DNA of 13,876 bases, from the NCBI GenBank assembly GCA_046160725.1, contig JBJXHB010000588.1:1-13876 (forward strand), read 5' to 3'. Below are positions 6,170 to 13,876 of this stretch, piece after piece. A program made the translations under genes and the position numbers. How positions within the stretch are numbered: the stretch's first letter is position 1; every line of letters starts with the position of its first letter. The notes under the pieces were generated by a model, which worked only from the letters and a program-made list of their open reading frames with translations, made no database searches and was not told the origin of the DNA. The stretch comes from JBJXHB01 sp046160725. GTDB lineage: Bacteria > Pseudomonadota > Gammaproteobacteria > Burkholderiales > Burkholderiaceae_C.

Positions 6170-7248
6170 CGGGCGCCCGCCGTCAGCACCGCGTTCAGCG
6201 CGACGTTGACGTAGTAGTTGCTGCGGCCCACCTTGAGCTTGCGCACGAAGCCGCCCTCGGCCAGCGCATCGAGGTACTTCGACGCCGTGAGGCGCGACAC
6301 CTGCAGGTCACGCTGCACGTGCTCGATCTTGGTGTACGGGTGCGTGAAGAGGTTGTTGATCAGGTCCTGGCTGTAGAAGCGGTAGCCGGCCCGGATGCGG
6401 TGCTTGTAGTCGAACAGCGCCGTCTTGATGCCGCCGATCGTCGCGATGCCCTGCGCGGCGGTGTGCTCCACCGCGGCCAGCATGTAGAGCACCCAGTCCT
6501 CCCAGCAGTCGTCCTCGCGCACGGCCCGCAGCAGCCGGTAGTAGTCGGCCTTGTGTCGCACGATGTAGCTGCTGAGGTACAGCACCGGTATGTCGAGCAG
6601 CCCCTCCTTCACCAGGTACAGCACGTTCAGGATGCGGCCGGTGCGGCCGTTGCCGTCGTAGAACGGGTGGATCGTCTCGAAGCGGTGGTGGATCAGCGCC
6701 ATCTTCACCAGCGGATCGGCCGCAAAGCGATCCGGCTCGTTGACGAAACGCTCCAGCTCGCTCATCAGCGCCACGATCTGGGCGGCGTCCTGCGGCGGCG
6801 TGTAGACGGTGCGGCCGGCGCCGTCCTTCAGCGCCGTGCCGGGCAGGCGCCGGAAGCCAGCCTGGTTGCGCTCCAGCGCCGCCTGGATGTCGACCAGGTG
6901 GTTGTTGGTGATCAGGCCGCTGGTGCGCACATGGTCAAAGCCCACGCGCAGCGCCTCGCGGTAGCGCAGCACCTCCTTGGCGGCGGGGCTGGGCGCCGAA
7001 TCGGCCAGCATGTCGCCCTGGAACAGCTCGTCGTGGGTGGTGACGATGTTCTCGATCTCCGAGCTGTCCTTCGCCTCCTGCAGGCCCAGCGTGCTGATCA
7101 GGATGCCCTGGTTCGGGATCGATGCCGCCACGCCTTTCAGCTCGGCCAGCTGCCGGCTGGCCGCGGCCAGGCGCTTGAGCACCGCCGGCGTGTCGAAGCG
7201 CGCGGCATCGAGCTGCTCCAGCGGGGGGAATGGGGCCGGCGCGTTCAT
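6166..7248 (-). CDS. fic: Fic-domain protein, probable AMP-transferase with N-terminal inhibitory helix
   Basis: Fic enzymes transfer AMP or another nucleotide moiety to a hydroxyl group of a target protein. It is 360 residues. The N-terminal Fic_N region holds the inhibitory motif SSEIEN at 62-67 (class II, S/T-xxx-E-G/N, Glu66). The full active-site motif HPFYDGNGRTGR is at 194-205 (His194, Asp198, Asn200, Arg202, Arg205). The tail (about 300-350, IEHVQRDLQVSRLTASKYLDAL) looks like a winged helix that could bind DNA. All catalytic residues are present, unlike the decayed hsd genes around it. The stop overlaps the hsdR start by 4 nt. Fic genes often lie inside type I restriction loci, where their function is not well settled. 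A possible promoter, TTGCAG (7311-7316), 17 bp, TAGATT (7288-7293), lies upstream. The target is unknown. Confidence 0.93.
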   Translation of the reverse strand: MNAPAPFPPLEQLDAARFDTPAVLKRLAAASRQLAELKGVAASIPNQGILISTLGLQEAKDSSEIENIVTTHDELFQGDMLADSAPSPAAKEVLRYREALRVGFDHVRTSGLITNNHLVDIQAALERNQAGFRRLPGTALKDGAGRTVYTPPQDAAQIVALMSELERFVNEPDRFAADPLVKMALIHHRFETIHPFYDGNGRTGRILNVLYLVKEGLLDIPVLYLSSYIVRHKADYYRLLRAVREDDCWEDWVLYMLAAVEHTAAQGIATIGGIKTALFDYKHRIRAGYRFYSQDLINNLFTHPYTKIEHVQRDLQVSRLTASKYLDALAEGGFVRKLKVGRSNYYVNVALNAVLTAGAR

Positions 7249-7287
7249 CGCTCGAAAGGGGCCGTGACGTGTATAGAGAAGGCCCGG

Positions 7288-7316
7288 AATCTATGCGTGT
7301 TCGGCGCCACCTGCAA
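7288..7316 (-). promoter_or_regulatory. Weak candidate promoter of fic-hsdR
   Basis: TTGCAG (7311-7316) and TAGATT (7288-7293) are separated by exactly 17 bp and lie 40 bp upstream of the fic ATG. The matches to consensus are modest (about 3/6 and 4/6). It sits in the 182-bp gap between the hsdM/S remnant and fic, in which I see no other gene. Confidence 0.3.
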
Positions 7317-7430
7317 GGAAAATCGCGATGACGATGCATGTCGCGGGGCACATGAAAGGACTCTTGAATGTGCCGTTCCCATTCCAAAGCCGGCTTCTAC
7401 CAGCGGATCGCCTGGACGGGCGGACCGGTG

Positions 7431-7595
7431 TCAGGCGGGCTCCTCGGCGATGGCTTCGGCCTGCGGCAGGCGCAGTTGGCCGGAGATCAGGAGGGGGATC
7501 AGGCCCAGCACCAGGTGCTCTTGTTCGGCCGCGTCCATGTTGGCGCGTAGCTTGTCGGCGGTGGCCCAGAGCGTCTTTTTGATGTCGTCAGTCAT
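7431..7595 (-). pseudogene. hsdM'-'hsdS remnant: HsdM N-terminus joined in frame to an HsdS-like C-terminal tail
   Basis: A 54-codon ORF, ATG at 7595, TGA at 7431. Residues 1-33 begin MTDDIKKTLWATADKLRANM and continue DAAEQEHLVLGLI, which is the conserved start of type I methyltransferase HsdM (usually followed by FLKYISD). From residue 34 it switches to PLLISGQLRLPQAEAIAEEP and stops, resembling the last residues of many HsdS specificity subunits (LLSGELRxxxAE). Nearly all of hsdM (about 500 codons) and hsdS (about 400 codons) would have been deleted, leaving a short in-frame fusion. The order hsdM/S remnant, fic, hsdR fits a normal type I locus. No methyltransferase motif (e.g. NPPF) survives. 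The HsdM assignment is strong; the HsdS tail assignment is from memory of the family and less sure. Confidence 0.75.
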
Positions 7596-7799
7596 GGACT
7601 TGGTTTCCGCCTGGGCCGGAAGGTATCGGCGCCATTCTCGCTGGTGGGTAGCCGTCGCTGAGGTTCACGGACCAGGCCAACGGCACACCGCAAGCGCCCA
7701 GTTTCAGCTTGAGCGTCGGGCGACCCAGGGCCAATCCTCCCCTTCGGCCAAGGGCAAACCCGACTGACCGATGCGCCGCGTCCCCGGATCATCCTGCCC
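7596..7799. other. Divergent intergenic region between the hsd remnant and the araC-type gene
   Basis: 204 bp. The small open frames here on either strand have no recognisable protein. For the plus-strand gene I see only a weak TTGAGC (7709-7714)/CAATCC (7732-7737) pair with 17-bp spacing. Nothing else could be supported. Confidence 0.4.
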
Positions 7800-8891
7800 A
7801 TGCTGACGTCCATGACCACCTCCGGCATTGCAAGGCCTCGCGGCGACTTGCCGCGGCAGCCCTTGGTGTTGCCGTCAGGCTGGGCAGAGCCGCGCTACAG
7901 CCCGGTCAAGATCGCGGCGGTCGCCGATGCCGTGGCCGAGGTCGGCATCACCGCGGCGCACCTGCTGCACCGCACGGGCTTGCAGCCGCTGCAGTTGCAG
8001 GACCCGGACACGCTCACCTCCACAGCCCAGCTCTATACGGCACTGACCCGGGCGGCAAATCTCGACCCGCGCCCGGACTTGGGCCTGCGCATCTCCAGCT
8101 ACGGCATGTATGGCTATGCCCTGCTGTGCGCGCCGACGCTGCGCGCCGGGCTGGAGCTGTCGCAGCGCTATCACGCCCTGGCCAACCCGCTGGTGCCGAT
8201 CCGCGCCATGGTCACGGGCGACCTGGTGGCCTGGGTCTTTCCGCGTCGCTCGGAGCTGGCCTTGCCGGACCTGGATGAGCGCCTGTACCGTGTGCTCATC
8301 CAGATGCAGATGGCCATCCACGTCACCCTGGCACGCGACGCCATGGGCGACTGGTGCTCACCCGGGCGGGCGCTGCTTGACTTCCCGCGGGACGGCATCG
8401 CCGGCGCCCTGCACGAGGCGCTGGATTGCCCGGTCAGCTTCGACCAGCCGCGCGCCGAGCTGCACTATCCCGCCGCCTGGCTGGACCGCTCGCCACAGCT
8501 GGCCAGTGCGCTCACGGCGGCGCAGACCTCGCGCACCTGCGCCCAGTTGCTGGAGGCCATGGAGGACGGCACCTCGCTGTCGCGCCGGGTCTACCGCGAG
8601 CTGATGCGCACCCCGGGCCGCTTTCCGGGCATCGAGTCCATCGCGGGCACGCTGTGCATGACCGGGCGGACACTGCGGCGCCACCTGGTCGCGGAGGGCA
8701 CCAGCTATGCCGACCTGCTGGCTCGCGTGCGCCGCGCCTTGGCCGAGGACTACCTGCGCACCACCCGGATGAGCGTCGAGGACGTGGCCAGCGCGCTTGC
8801 GTTCAGCAACGCCCGCAGCTTTCGCCAAGCCTTCCAGCGCTGGACCGGCCAGCCACCGACGGTGTTCCGCCGCGGGACGCATCCGCCATGA
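7800..8891 (+). CDS. AraC-family transcriptional regulator
   Basis: A one-component DNA-binding regulator, 363 residues. Residues about 40-215 form the arabinose-binding-like domain found in OruR/ArgR-type AraC proteins (signature region LGLRISSYGMYGYALLCAPTL at 95-115, in which members sense small molecules). Residues about 278-356 hold the double helix-turn-helix: IAGTLCMTGRTLRRHLVAEG for the first and DVASALAFSNARSFRQAFQRW with GQPP for the second, a close fit to the AraC signature. The ATG at 7800 is used; a second ATG at 7812 (MTTSG) is equally possible, and neither has a strong ribosome-binding site. It lies 235 bp upstream of the alcohol dehydrogenase gene on the same strand, so it probably regulates the fatty aldehyde/alcohol genes that follow. 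Its ligand is unknown. Confidence 0.93.
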   Translation: MLTSMTTSGIARPRGDLPRQPLVLPSGWAEPRYSPVKIAAVADAVAEVGITAAHLLHRTGLQPLQLQDPDTLTSTAQLYTALTRAANLDPRPDLGLRISSYGMYGYALLCAPTLRAGLELSQRYHALANPLVPIRAMVTGDLVAWVFPRRSELALPDLDERLYRVLIQMQMAIHVTLARDAMGDWCSPGRALLDFPRDGIAGALHEALDCPVSFDQPRAELHYPAAWLDRSPQLASALTAAQTSRTCAQLLEAMEDGTSLSRRVYRELMRTPGRFPGIESIAGTLCMTGRTLRRHLVAEGTSYADLLARVRRALAEDYLRTTRMSVEDVASALAFSNARSFRQAFQRWTGQPPTVFRRGTHPP

Positions 8892-8924
8892 CCGGCCAGT
8901 CGCAGGGCGGGCGGGCTTTCCGCC

Positions 8925-8996
8925 TTGATGTCCACCTTGGTGTCGGCCCTGACATCCGCACCGACATCCGCCCTGATGTCCGTTTCGATGTCCATG
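8925..8996. repeat. Six tandem 12-bp units with a core that flips orientation
   Basis: Cores begin at 8927, 8939, 8951, 8963, 8975 and 8987, exactly 12 bp apart. They read GATGTC, GGTGTC, GACATC, GACATC, GATGTC, GATGTC; GACATC is the reverse complement of GATGTC, so the orientation pattern is + + - - + +. Most cores are followed by C and the linkers differ. The array lies in the non-coding gap between the araC-type gene and the alcohol dehydrogenase gene, upstream of a possible -10 box. It could be a regulator-binding array, a small minisatellite, or an RNA-folding element. Confidence 0.7.
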
Positions 8997-9014
8997 CCTG
9001 TCCGCAGGGGTGCT

Positions 9015-9043
9015 TTCGGCGCGGGCAGCGGAGCAGGCATAGT
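9015..9043 (+). promoter_or_regulatory. Weak candidate promoter of the alcohol dehydrogenase operon
   Basis: CATAGT (9038-9043) matches the -10 consensus at four of six positions. The hexamer 17 bp upstream, TTCGGC (9015-9020), is a poor -35, as expected for an activator-dependent promoter. The 12-bp repeat array ends about 55 bp before the predicted start point, and the gene starts about 77 nt after it. Confidence 0.3.
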
Positions 9044-9126
9044 CCGGGCCGAGCCGGCGCCCGATGGGCCGGGCCAGCCCGTACCGCTCGCCCCTTGCCG
9101 TGTCCGCACCTCCTGGAGTACCCCGC

Positions 9127-10512
9127 ATGAACCTCGACTTCATCCCCGAATCGACCCGGGCTGCCGGCCTCGGGGCCCTGATGAAGGGCGCGGGCATGGT
9201 GACCCGGTTCCTGCCGATCCCGCAGCCCACGCTGCTGGTCGGGCCGGGGTCGAGCAGCCGGCTCGGCCAGGCCGTGGCCGGCTTCGGCCACCGGAAGATC
9301 CTGATCGTCACCGACAAGATCATCTCCAAGCTCGGCCTGCTGAAATCGCTGACCGACGCGCTGCAGGCCGGCGGCGCCGCCTATGTGGTGTTCGACGAGA
9401 TCACGCCGGACGCGCCGATCCCGCTGATCGAGCGTGGCATCGAGTTCTACCGTGAACACGACTGCGACGCGATCGTGGCCTTCGGCGGCGGCTCGTCCAT
9501 GGACGCCTCCAAGGCCATCGCGATTTCCATCGCCAACCCCAAAAAAACGCTGCGCAGCCTGGCCGGCTATTTCAAGGGCCTGCGCACGCCGGTGCCGATC
9601 TATGCCGTGCCGACCACTGCGGGCACCGGCTCCGAGGTCACGGTCGCGGCGGTGATCGCGGACCCGGACCGCCAGAGCAAGCTGGTGATCGTGGACACCC
9701 GTATGGTGCCCAAGATGGCCGCGCTGGACCCGGAGCTGATGACCGGCCTGCCGCCCGGCGTGACCTCGGCCACCGGCATCGATGCGCTGACGCATGCAGT
9801 GGAGGCCTTCGTCGGCCAGTGGGCCACGCCCTACACCGACGGCATGGCGCTGTCCGCGGTCGGGCTGATCTTCGAGAACCTGCGCACCGCCTTCACCACC
9901 GGCACCGACCTGGCCGCGCGCGAGAAGATGTCGCTGGCGTCGACCTATGCCGGCATCGCCTTCACGCGGGCCAACGTCGGCTACGTGCATGCCATCGCGC
10001 ACCAGTTCGGCGGCCGCTACCACACGCCGCACGGGCTGGCCAATGCCATCGTGCTGCCGCATGTGCTGCGCTTCTCGGCGCCGGCCATCCCGGACCGCCT
10101 GGCGCAGTTGGCCGTGCGCGCCGGCCTGGGCACCGCCGACGAGGACGAAGACACGCTGGCCGAGAAGTTCCTGGCCGGCGTCGAGGCAATGAACCGAGAA
10201 CTGGGCATCACCACCCACCTGGCCGCCCTGCGTGAGTCCGACATCCCGGCCCTGGCGCGCGCCGCCTGCAAGGAGGCGCACACCGGCTACCCAGTGCCGC
10301 GCTACATGACCCTGGCGCAGTGCGAGGCCATGATCCGCAGCCTGCTGCCACCGGCGCCATCGGCCACGGCGGCAGCACCGTCGGCCAAGCCGAAAGCAGC
10401 TGCGCCCAAGGCACCGGCCCGCAAGGCTGCGCCACGCAAAGCGTCTGCAGCCAAGGCCGGCACCCAGGCCGCTTCGGCCACCAAGCGGTCGCGCGCTCGC
10501 AAGGCCGCCTGA
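9127..10512 (+). CDS. Iron-containing alcohol dehydrogenase with a histone-H1-like C-terminal tail
   Basis: Group III NAD(P)-dependent dehydrogenase that interconverts alcohols and aldehydes. It is 461 residues, about 60 more than usual. The catalytic core (about 20-407) shows the nucleotide motif FGGGSSMDASKA (119-130), TTAGTGSEVT (163-172) and the four metal ligands Asp219, His223, His288 and His302, with the 4- and 14-residue spacings of FucO-type enzymes. Residues about 409-461 form a low-complexity, strongly basic Ala/Lys/Pro tail with units such as KPKAAAPKAPARKAAPRK and ending KRSRARKAA. This resembles histone-H1-like or PhaF tails. The start at 9127 follows a TGGAG site by 8 nt; the upstream in-frame ATG at 9064 gives an unconserved extension. 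The gene is followed by the reductase-like gene after 40 bp. Fatty aldehyde or alcohol as substrate is inferred from the neighbours. Confidence 0.93.
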   Translation: MNLDFIPESTRAAGLGALMKGAGMVTRFLPIPQPTLLVGPGSSSRLGQAVAGFGHRKILIVTDKIISKLGLLKSLTDALQAGGAAYVVFDEITPDAPIPLIERGIEFYREHDCDAIVAFGGGSSMDASKAIAISIANPKKTLRSLAGYFKGLRTPVPIYAVPTTAGTGSEVTVAAVIADPDRQSKLVIVDTRMVPKMAALDPELMTGLPPGVTSATGIDALTHAVEAFVGQWATPYTDGMALSAVGLIFENLRTAFTTGTDLAAREKMSLASTYAGIAFTRANVGYVHAIAHQFGGRYHTPHGLANAIVLPHVLRFSAPAIPDRLAQLAVRAGLGTADEDEDTLAEKFLAGVEAMNRELGITTHLAALRESDIPALARAACKEAHTGYPVPRYMTLAQCEAMIRSLLPPAPSATAAAPSAKPKAAAPKAPARKAAPRKASAAKAGTQAASATKRSRARKAA

Positions 10513-10552
10513 GCGCGGCCGACCCCAAAACCAGAACCCCCGGAGACCCCCC

Positions 10553-12862
10553 ATGAAGAAGGTCGTGACCGTATCGCTCGGCTCGTCGAAGCAGGACTTC
10601 AGCTTCGAGACCGATTTCCTCGGCCAGCGCTTCCAGGTCAAGCGCCTGGGCGCGGACAACGACACCACCCAGGCCTGGGAGCTGATGCGCCGCCACCAGG
10701 CCACGGCCGACGCCATCGGCCTGGGCGAGATCGGCGACCACTGGCAGGTCGGCCAGAGCACGCTGGTCAACAAGGTGACCAAGCGGCTGCTCAACGTCGT
10801 CACCCGCGTGCCCGCCACCACCGGCGCCACCCTGCGCCGCCTGCTGCAGGTGCGCGCCGTGCGCCATGTGCAGCATGAGCTGGGCAGCTACTTCAACAAC
10901 AACCTGGTGCTGTTCTTCTCCGGCGCGCGCAACTGGGACATGGCCCAGGCGCTGTCGGACTACACGCCCAACCTGAGCTTTGCCGACGCCCTGGTGCAGA
11001 CCGGCGCGCCGACCATGCTGGGCTCGCTGCAGCAGCTGGAGCTGTATGCCAAGGGGCACGACCTGGCGCTGTCCGGCAAGCGCGGCGAGTTCCTGGAGGG
11101 CGTGCTGGCGGCCTTCAAGAACAACCGCCTGGCCGCCGCGATGGCCAAGGCCCAGGTGGTGGTCGCCACCTTTGCCGAGCTCAAGGCGGTGGGCAGCCCG
11201 TCCAACCTGTCGGGCAAGACGGTCATCACCTCGGCGGTCGACGACGACCGGCTGGCCTTCTTCAAGCATTGCAAGGTCAACCTGGTCATCGACGTCAGCC
11301 CCAAGCTGTTCGAGCGCGTGGTCGGCGTCAACGTCATCGAGGCCATGATCCTGGCGTCGCTGGGCAAGCCGCCGGAGGACGTGTCCGACGACGACTTCAA
11401 CGAGATCCTGGACGAGCTGGACATCAAGCCGCGCCTGCTGCACCCCACCGGCAACTTCCGCAACATCCGGCGCTTTGCCTTCGTCATCCATCCGCTGAGC
11501 CAGAGCTACATCAAGAAGGCCTTTCCGATCCCCAAGGCCACGCCCAAGGCCATCATGGACAAGATCGAGTCCGCCGCAGCCTACATGCCGCCGATGGTCT
11601 ATTGCAAGATGGAGAACATCGTCTCCCCGTCCGGCGCCGAGGCCGAGGGCTGGCTGATCAGCGTCGGCGGCACACCCAAGGAGATGCTGTCGCACAGCCC
11701 GGAGTTCACCTACCGCCGCCTGCTGGCCGCGGGCAAGATGGCCGAGAAGATGGGCGCGCAGATCATGGGCCTGGGCGCCTTCACCAAGGTGGTCGGCGAC
11801 GCCGGCATCACGGTGGCCAAGCGCTCCAGCATCCCCATCACCACCGGCAACAGCTATTCCGCCTCCGGCGCGCTGTGGGCCGCGGCCGACGCGATGAAGC
11901 GCATGGGCCTGGTCAAGCTGCCCGAGAAGGGCAAGCGCATACCGGCCAAGACCATGGTGATCGGCGCCTCCGGCTCGATCGGCTCGGTCAGCGCGCGGCT
12001 GCTGGCCATGGCCTTCGAGCAGGTGGTCATCGCCGGGCGCGACCTGAAGAAGCTGGAGCAGCTCAAGGCCTCCATCCTGCTGGACACGCCGGATGCCGAC
12101 GTGGTGTGCTCGATCGACTATGACGCGCTGCTGGCCGACATGGACATGATCGTCACCTCCACCTCGGGTGCGGGCAAGAAGATCCTGGACATCACCAAGG
12201 TCAAGCCCGGCTGCGTCATAACCGACGTGGCCCGGCCGCTGGACCTGCCGCCCGAGGAGGTGGCCAAGCGCCCGGACGTGCTGGTCATCGAGTCCGGCGA
12301 GATCGAGCTGCCGTCCAAGGTGCGCGGCATGAAGAGCATCGGCCTGCCGCCCAACGTCATCTACGCCTGCCTGGCCGAAACCATCGTGCTGGCGCTGGAG
12401 GGCCGATTCGAGGTCTTCACCATCGGCCGCGACACCGAGTGGGAGAAGGTCAAGGAGATCTACAAGCTGGGCCTGCGCCACGGCATGAAGCTGGCGGCCA
12501 TCGCCGGCGTCAACGGCGCCTTCACTGACGAGGACATCGCCAAGGTCGTGGCCTTGGCCAAGAAGGCGCGCCAGACCTGGAAACCGGGCAAGGTAGCCAA
12601 GGTGCCCAAGGTAGCCAAGGTGGCCAAGGTGGCAAAGGTGGCCGAGGTAGTGAAGCCGGCCAGCAAGACCGCGGCGAAGAAGGCACCGCCCGTCCGCAAA
12701 GCCACCAAGCCGGCAACCAAGGCGGCGCCACCCACCGCCTCGCCGGCAGCCGCACCCAAGACACCGGCGCCCGCCAAGCGGGCACCCCGCAAGTCTCCCG
12801 CTACCAAGTCCCCGACCACCAAGTCCCCCGCCACCAAGACCCGTGCGGCCAAGACCGCCTGA
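10553..12862 (+). CDS. Acyl-ACP/acyl-CoA reductase-like protein with long N-terminal region and H1-like tail
   Basis: 769 residues. Residues about 345-650 resemble cyanobacterial long-chain acyl-ACP reductase (AAR, about 340 residues), which makes fatty aldehydes from acyl thioesters. Shared features are MGLGAFTKVVGDAG (405-418), TTGNSYSASGALWAA (430-444), the Rossmann glycine motif GASGSIGS (471-478), and YACLAE (604-609), whose Cys606 aligns with the AAR active-site cysteine (Cys294 in S. elongatus). Residues 1-340 are an N-terminal region I do not recognise; 220-270 may hold a degenerate Rossmann-like segment. From about 680 a basic low-complexity tail begins: six KVA-type triplets (680-700), then Lys/Ala/Pro sequence and KSPAT-like pentads (747-769). 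The start has a GGAG site (CCGGAGACCCCCC) upstream. It lies between the alcohol dehydrogenase and acyl-CoA synthetase genes, which supports a reducing role. Activity and substrate are inferred. Confidence 0.82.
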   Translation: MKKVVTVSLGSSKQDFSFETDFLGQRFQVKRLGADNDTTQAWELMRRHQATADAIGLGEIGDHWQVGQSTLVNKVTKRLLNVVTRVPATTGATLRRLLQVRAVRHVQHELGSYFNNNLVLFFSGARNWDMAQALSDYTPNLSFADALVQTGAPTMLGSLQQLELYAKGHDLALSGKRGEFLEGVLAAFKNNRLAAAMAKAQVVVATFAELKAVGSPSNLSGKTVITSAVDDDRLAFFKHCKVNLVIDVSPKLFERVVGVNVIEAMILASLGKPPEDVSDDDFNEILDELDIKPRLLHPTGNFRNIRRFAFVIHPLSQSYIKKAFPIPKATPKAIMDKIESAAAYMPPMVYCKMENIVSPSGAEAEGWLISVGGTPKEMLSHSPEFTYRRLLAAGKMAEKMGAQIMGLGAFTKVVGDAGITVAKRSSIPITTGNSYSASGALWAAADAMKRMGLVKLPEKGKRIPAKTMVIGASGSIGSVSARLLAMAFEQVVIAGRDLKKLEQLKASILLDTPDADVVCSIDYDALLADMDMIVTSTSGAGKKILDITKVKPGCVITDVARPLDLPPEEVAKRPDVLVIESGEIELPSKVRGMKSIGLPPNVIYACLAETIVLALEGRFEVFTIGRDTEWEKVKEIYKLGLRHGMKLAAIAGVNGAFTDEDIAKVVALAKKARQTWKPGKVAKVPKVAKVAKVAKVAEVVKPASKTAAKKAPPVRKATKPATKAAPPTASPAAAPKTPAPAKRAPRKSPATKSPTTKSPATKTRAAKTA
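12590..12652 (+). repeat. Seven tandem 9-bp units in the reductase-like gene
   Basis: Units of the type AAGGTRGCC are repeated in frame (AAGGTAGCC, AAGGTGCCC, AAGGTAGCC, AAGGTGGCC, AAGGTGGCA, AAGGTGGCC, GAGGTAGTG) and encode the K-V-A triplets at the start of the basic tail. The near-identical DNA makes copy-number change by slippage plausible without breaking the frame. Confidence 0.85.
12791..12859 (+). repeat. Five-residue KSPAT-like repeats at the end of the tail
   Basis: Residues 747-769 read KSPAT, KSPTT, KSPAT, KTRAA, KTA, a 15-bp period in the DNA (ACCAAGTCCCC recurs). Lys-Ser-Pro motifs of this kind are typical of DNA-binding tails in H1-like proteins. Confidence 0.75.
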
Positions 12863-12886
12863 CCATCGACACCCGGAGACCTCACC

Positions 12887-13876
<990 letters not shown>

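Noticed and set aside
5114..7595. A functional type I restriction-modification system.
   Set aside because: The methyltransferase and specificity genes are reduced to 54 codons and HsdR has no ATPase motor, so no holoenzyme could be built from this locus.
6070..7767. A 565-codon plus-strand frame opposite fic.
   Set aside because: The minus strand encodes an unmistakable Fic motif; the plus frame is compositionally odd and has no family.
7592..7828. A 78-codon minus-strand frame in the gap before the araC-type gene.
   Set aside because: No recognisable family; overlaps the start of the hsdM remnant and of the araC-type gene, and has no convincing ribosome-binding site.
8925..8996. A CRISPR array.
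   Set aside because: Units are only 12 bp with no unique spacers of the usual length and no cas genes.
8803..10830. A 675-codon minus-strand frame opposite the AraC-type end and the alcohol dehydrogenase.
   Set aside because: Same antisense artefact; no recognisable motif, and it covers well-supported genes.

Overview
The window is high-GC, densely packed bacterial chromosome. It most resembles a beta-proteobacterium of the order Burkholderiales, and I infer the Leptothrix/Rubrivivax/Sphaerotilus neighbourhood. The grounds are a tRNA-Tyr/tRNA-Gly/tRNA-Thr/tuf cluster, a trpG...trpD-trpC-ung operon, and very GC-rich third codon positions that open long meaningless antisense ORFs. No taxon could be verified by search.

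Layout. (1) 1-591, minus strand: the first 47 codons of tuf (EF-Tu), preceded by tRNA-Thr(GGU), tRNA-Gly(UCC) and tRNA-Tyr(GUA), with a TATAGT -10 box just upstream of tRNA-Tyr. (2) 589-5078, minus strand: a tight tryptophan operon read as trpL(candidate)-trpG-threonine aldolase-trpD-trpC-ung. Genes overlap or are separated by 2-7 nt. A threonine aldolase sits between trpG and trpD, and trpE is not in the window. Upstream of trpG is a 21-codon leader ORF with two nearby Trp codons inside a perfect 8-bp stem. Its AUG lies only 7 nt after a GATAAT box, so the leader mRNA may be leaderless. (3) 5114-7595, minus strand: the wreck or streamlined remainder of a type I restriction-modification locus. 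It holds a 54-codon ORF joining the HsdM N-terminus to an HsdS-like C-terminal tail, an intact Fic-domain gene, and an HsdR that keeps its nuclease domain and C-terminal domain but lacks the whole ATPase motor. (4) 7800-13876, plus strand: an AraC-family regulator, an iron-dependent alcohol dehydrogenase, a large protein with a cyanobacterial acyl-ACP-reductase-like core, and the start of a long-chain acyl-CoA synthetase.

The last three enzymes could interconvert fatty acid, acyl thioester, aldehyde and alcohol, probably under the AraC-type regulator encoded just upstream. Both the alcohol dehydrogenase and the reductase-like protein carry histone-H1/PhaF-like Lys-Ala-Pro-rich C-terminal tails not expected for their enzyme families. 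This shared, probably nucleic-acid- or granule-binding appendage is the most unusual feature of the window. A six-unit array of 12-bp repeats whose core hexamer flips orientation lies between the regulator and the first enzyme gene.

The strongest leads are the tailed aldehyde/alcohol enzyme pair, the candidate leaderless trp attenuator in front of trpG, and the motor-less HsdR coupled to Fic. No stretch over 300 bp lacks a gene. The larger gaps (4862-5113, 7249-7430, 7596-7799, 8892-9126) are described in the entries.
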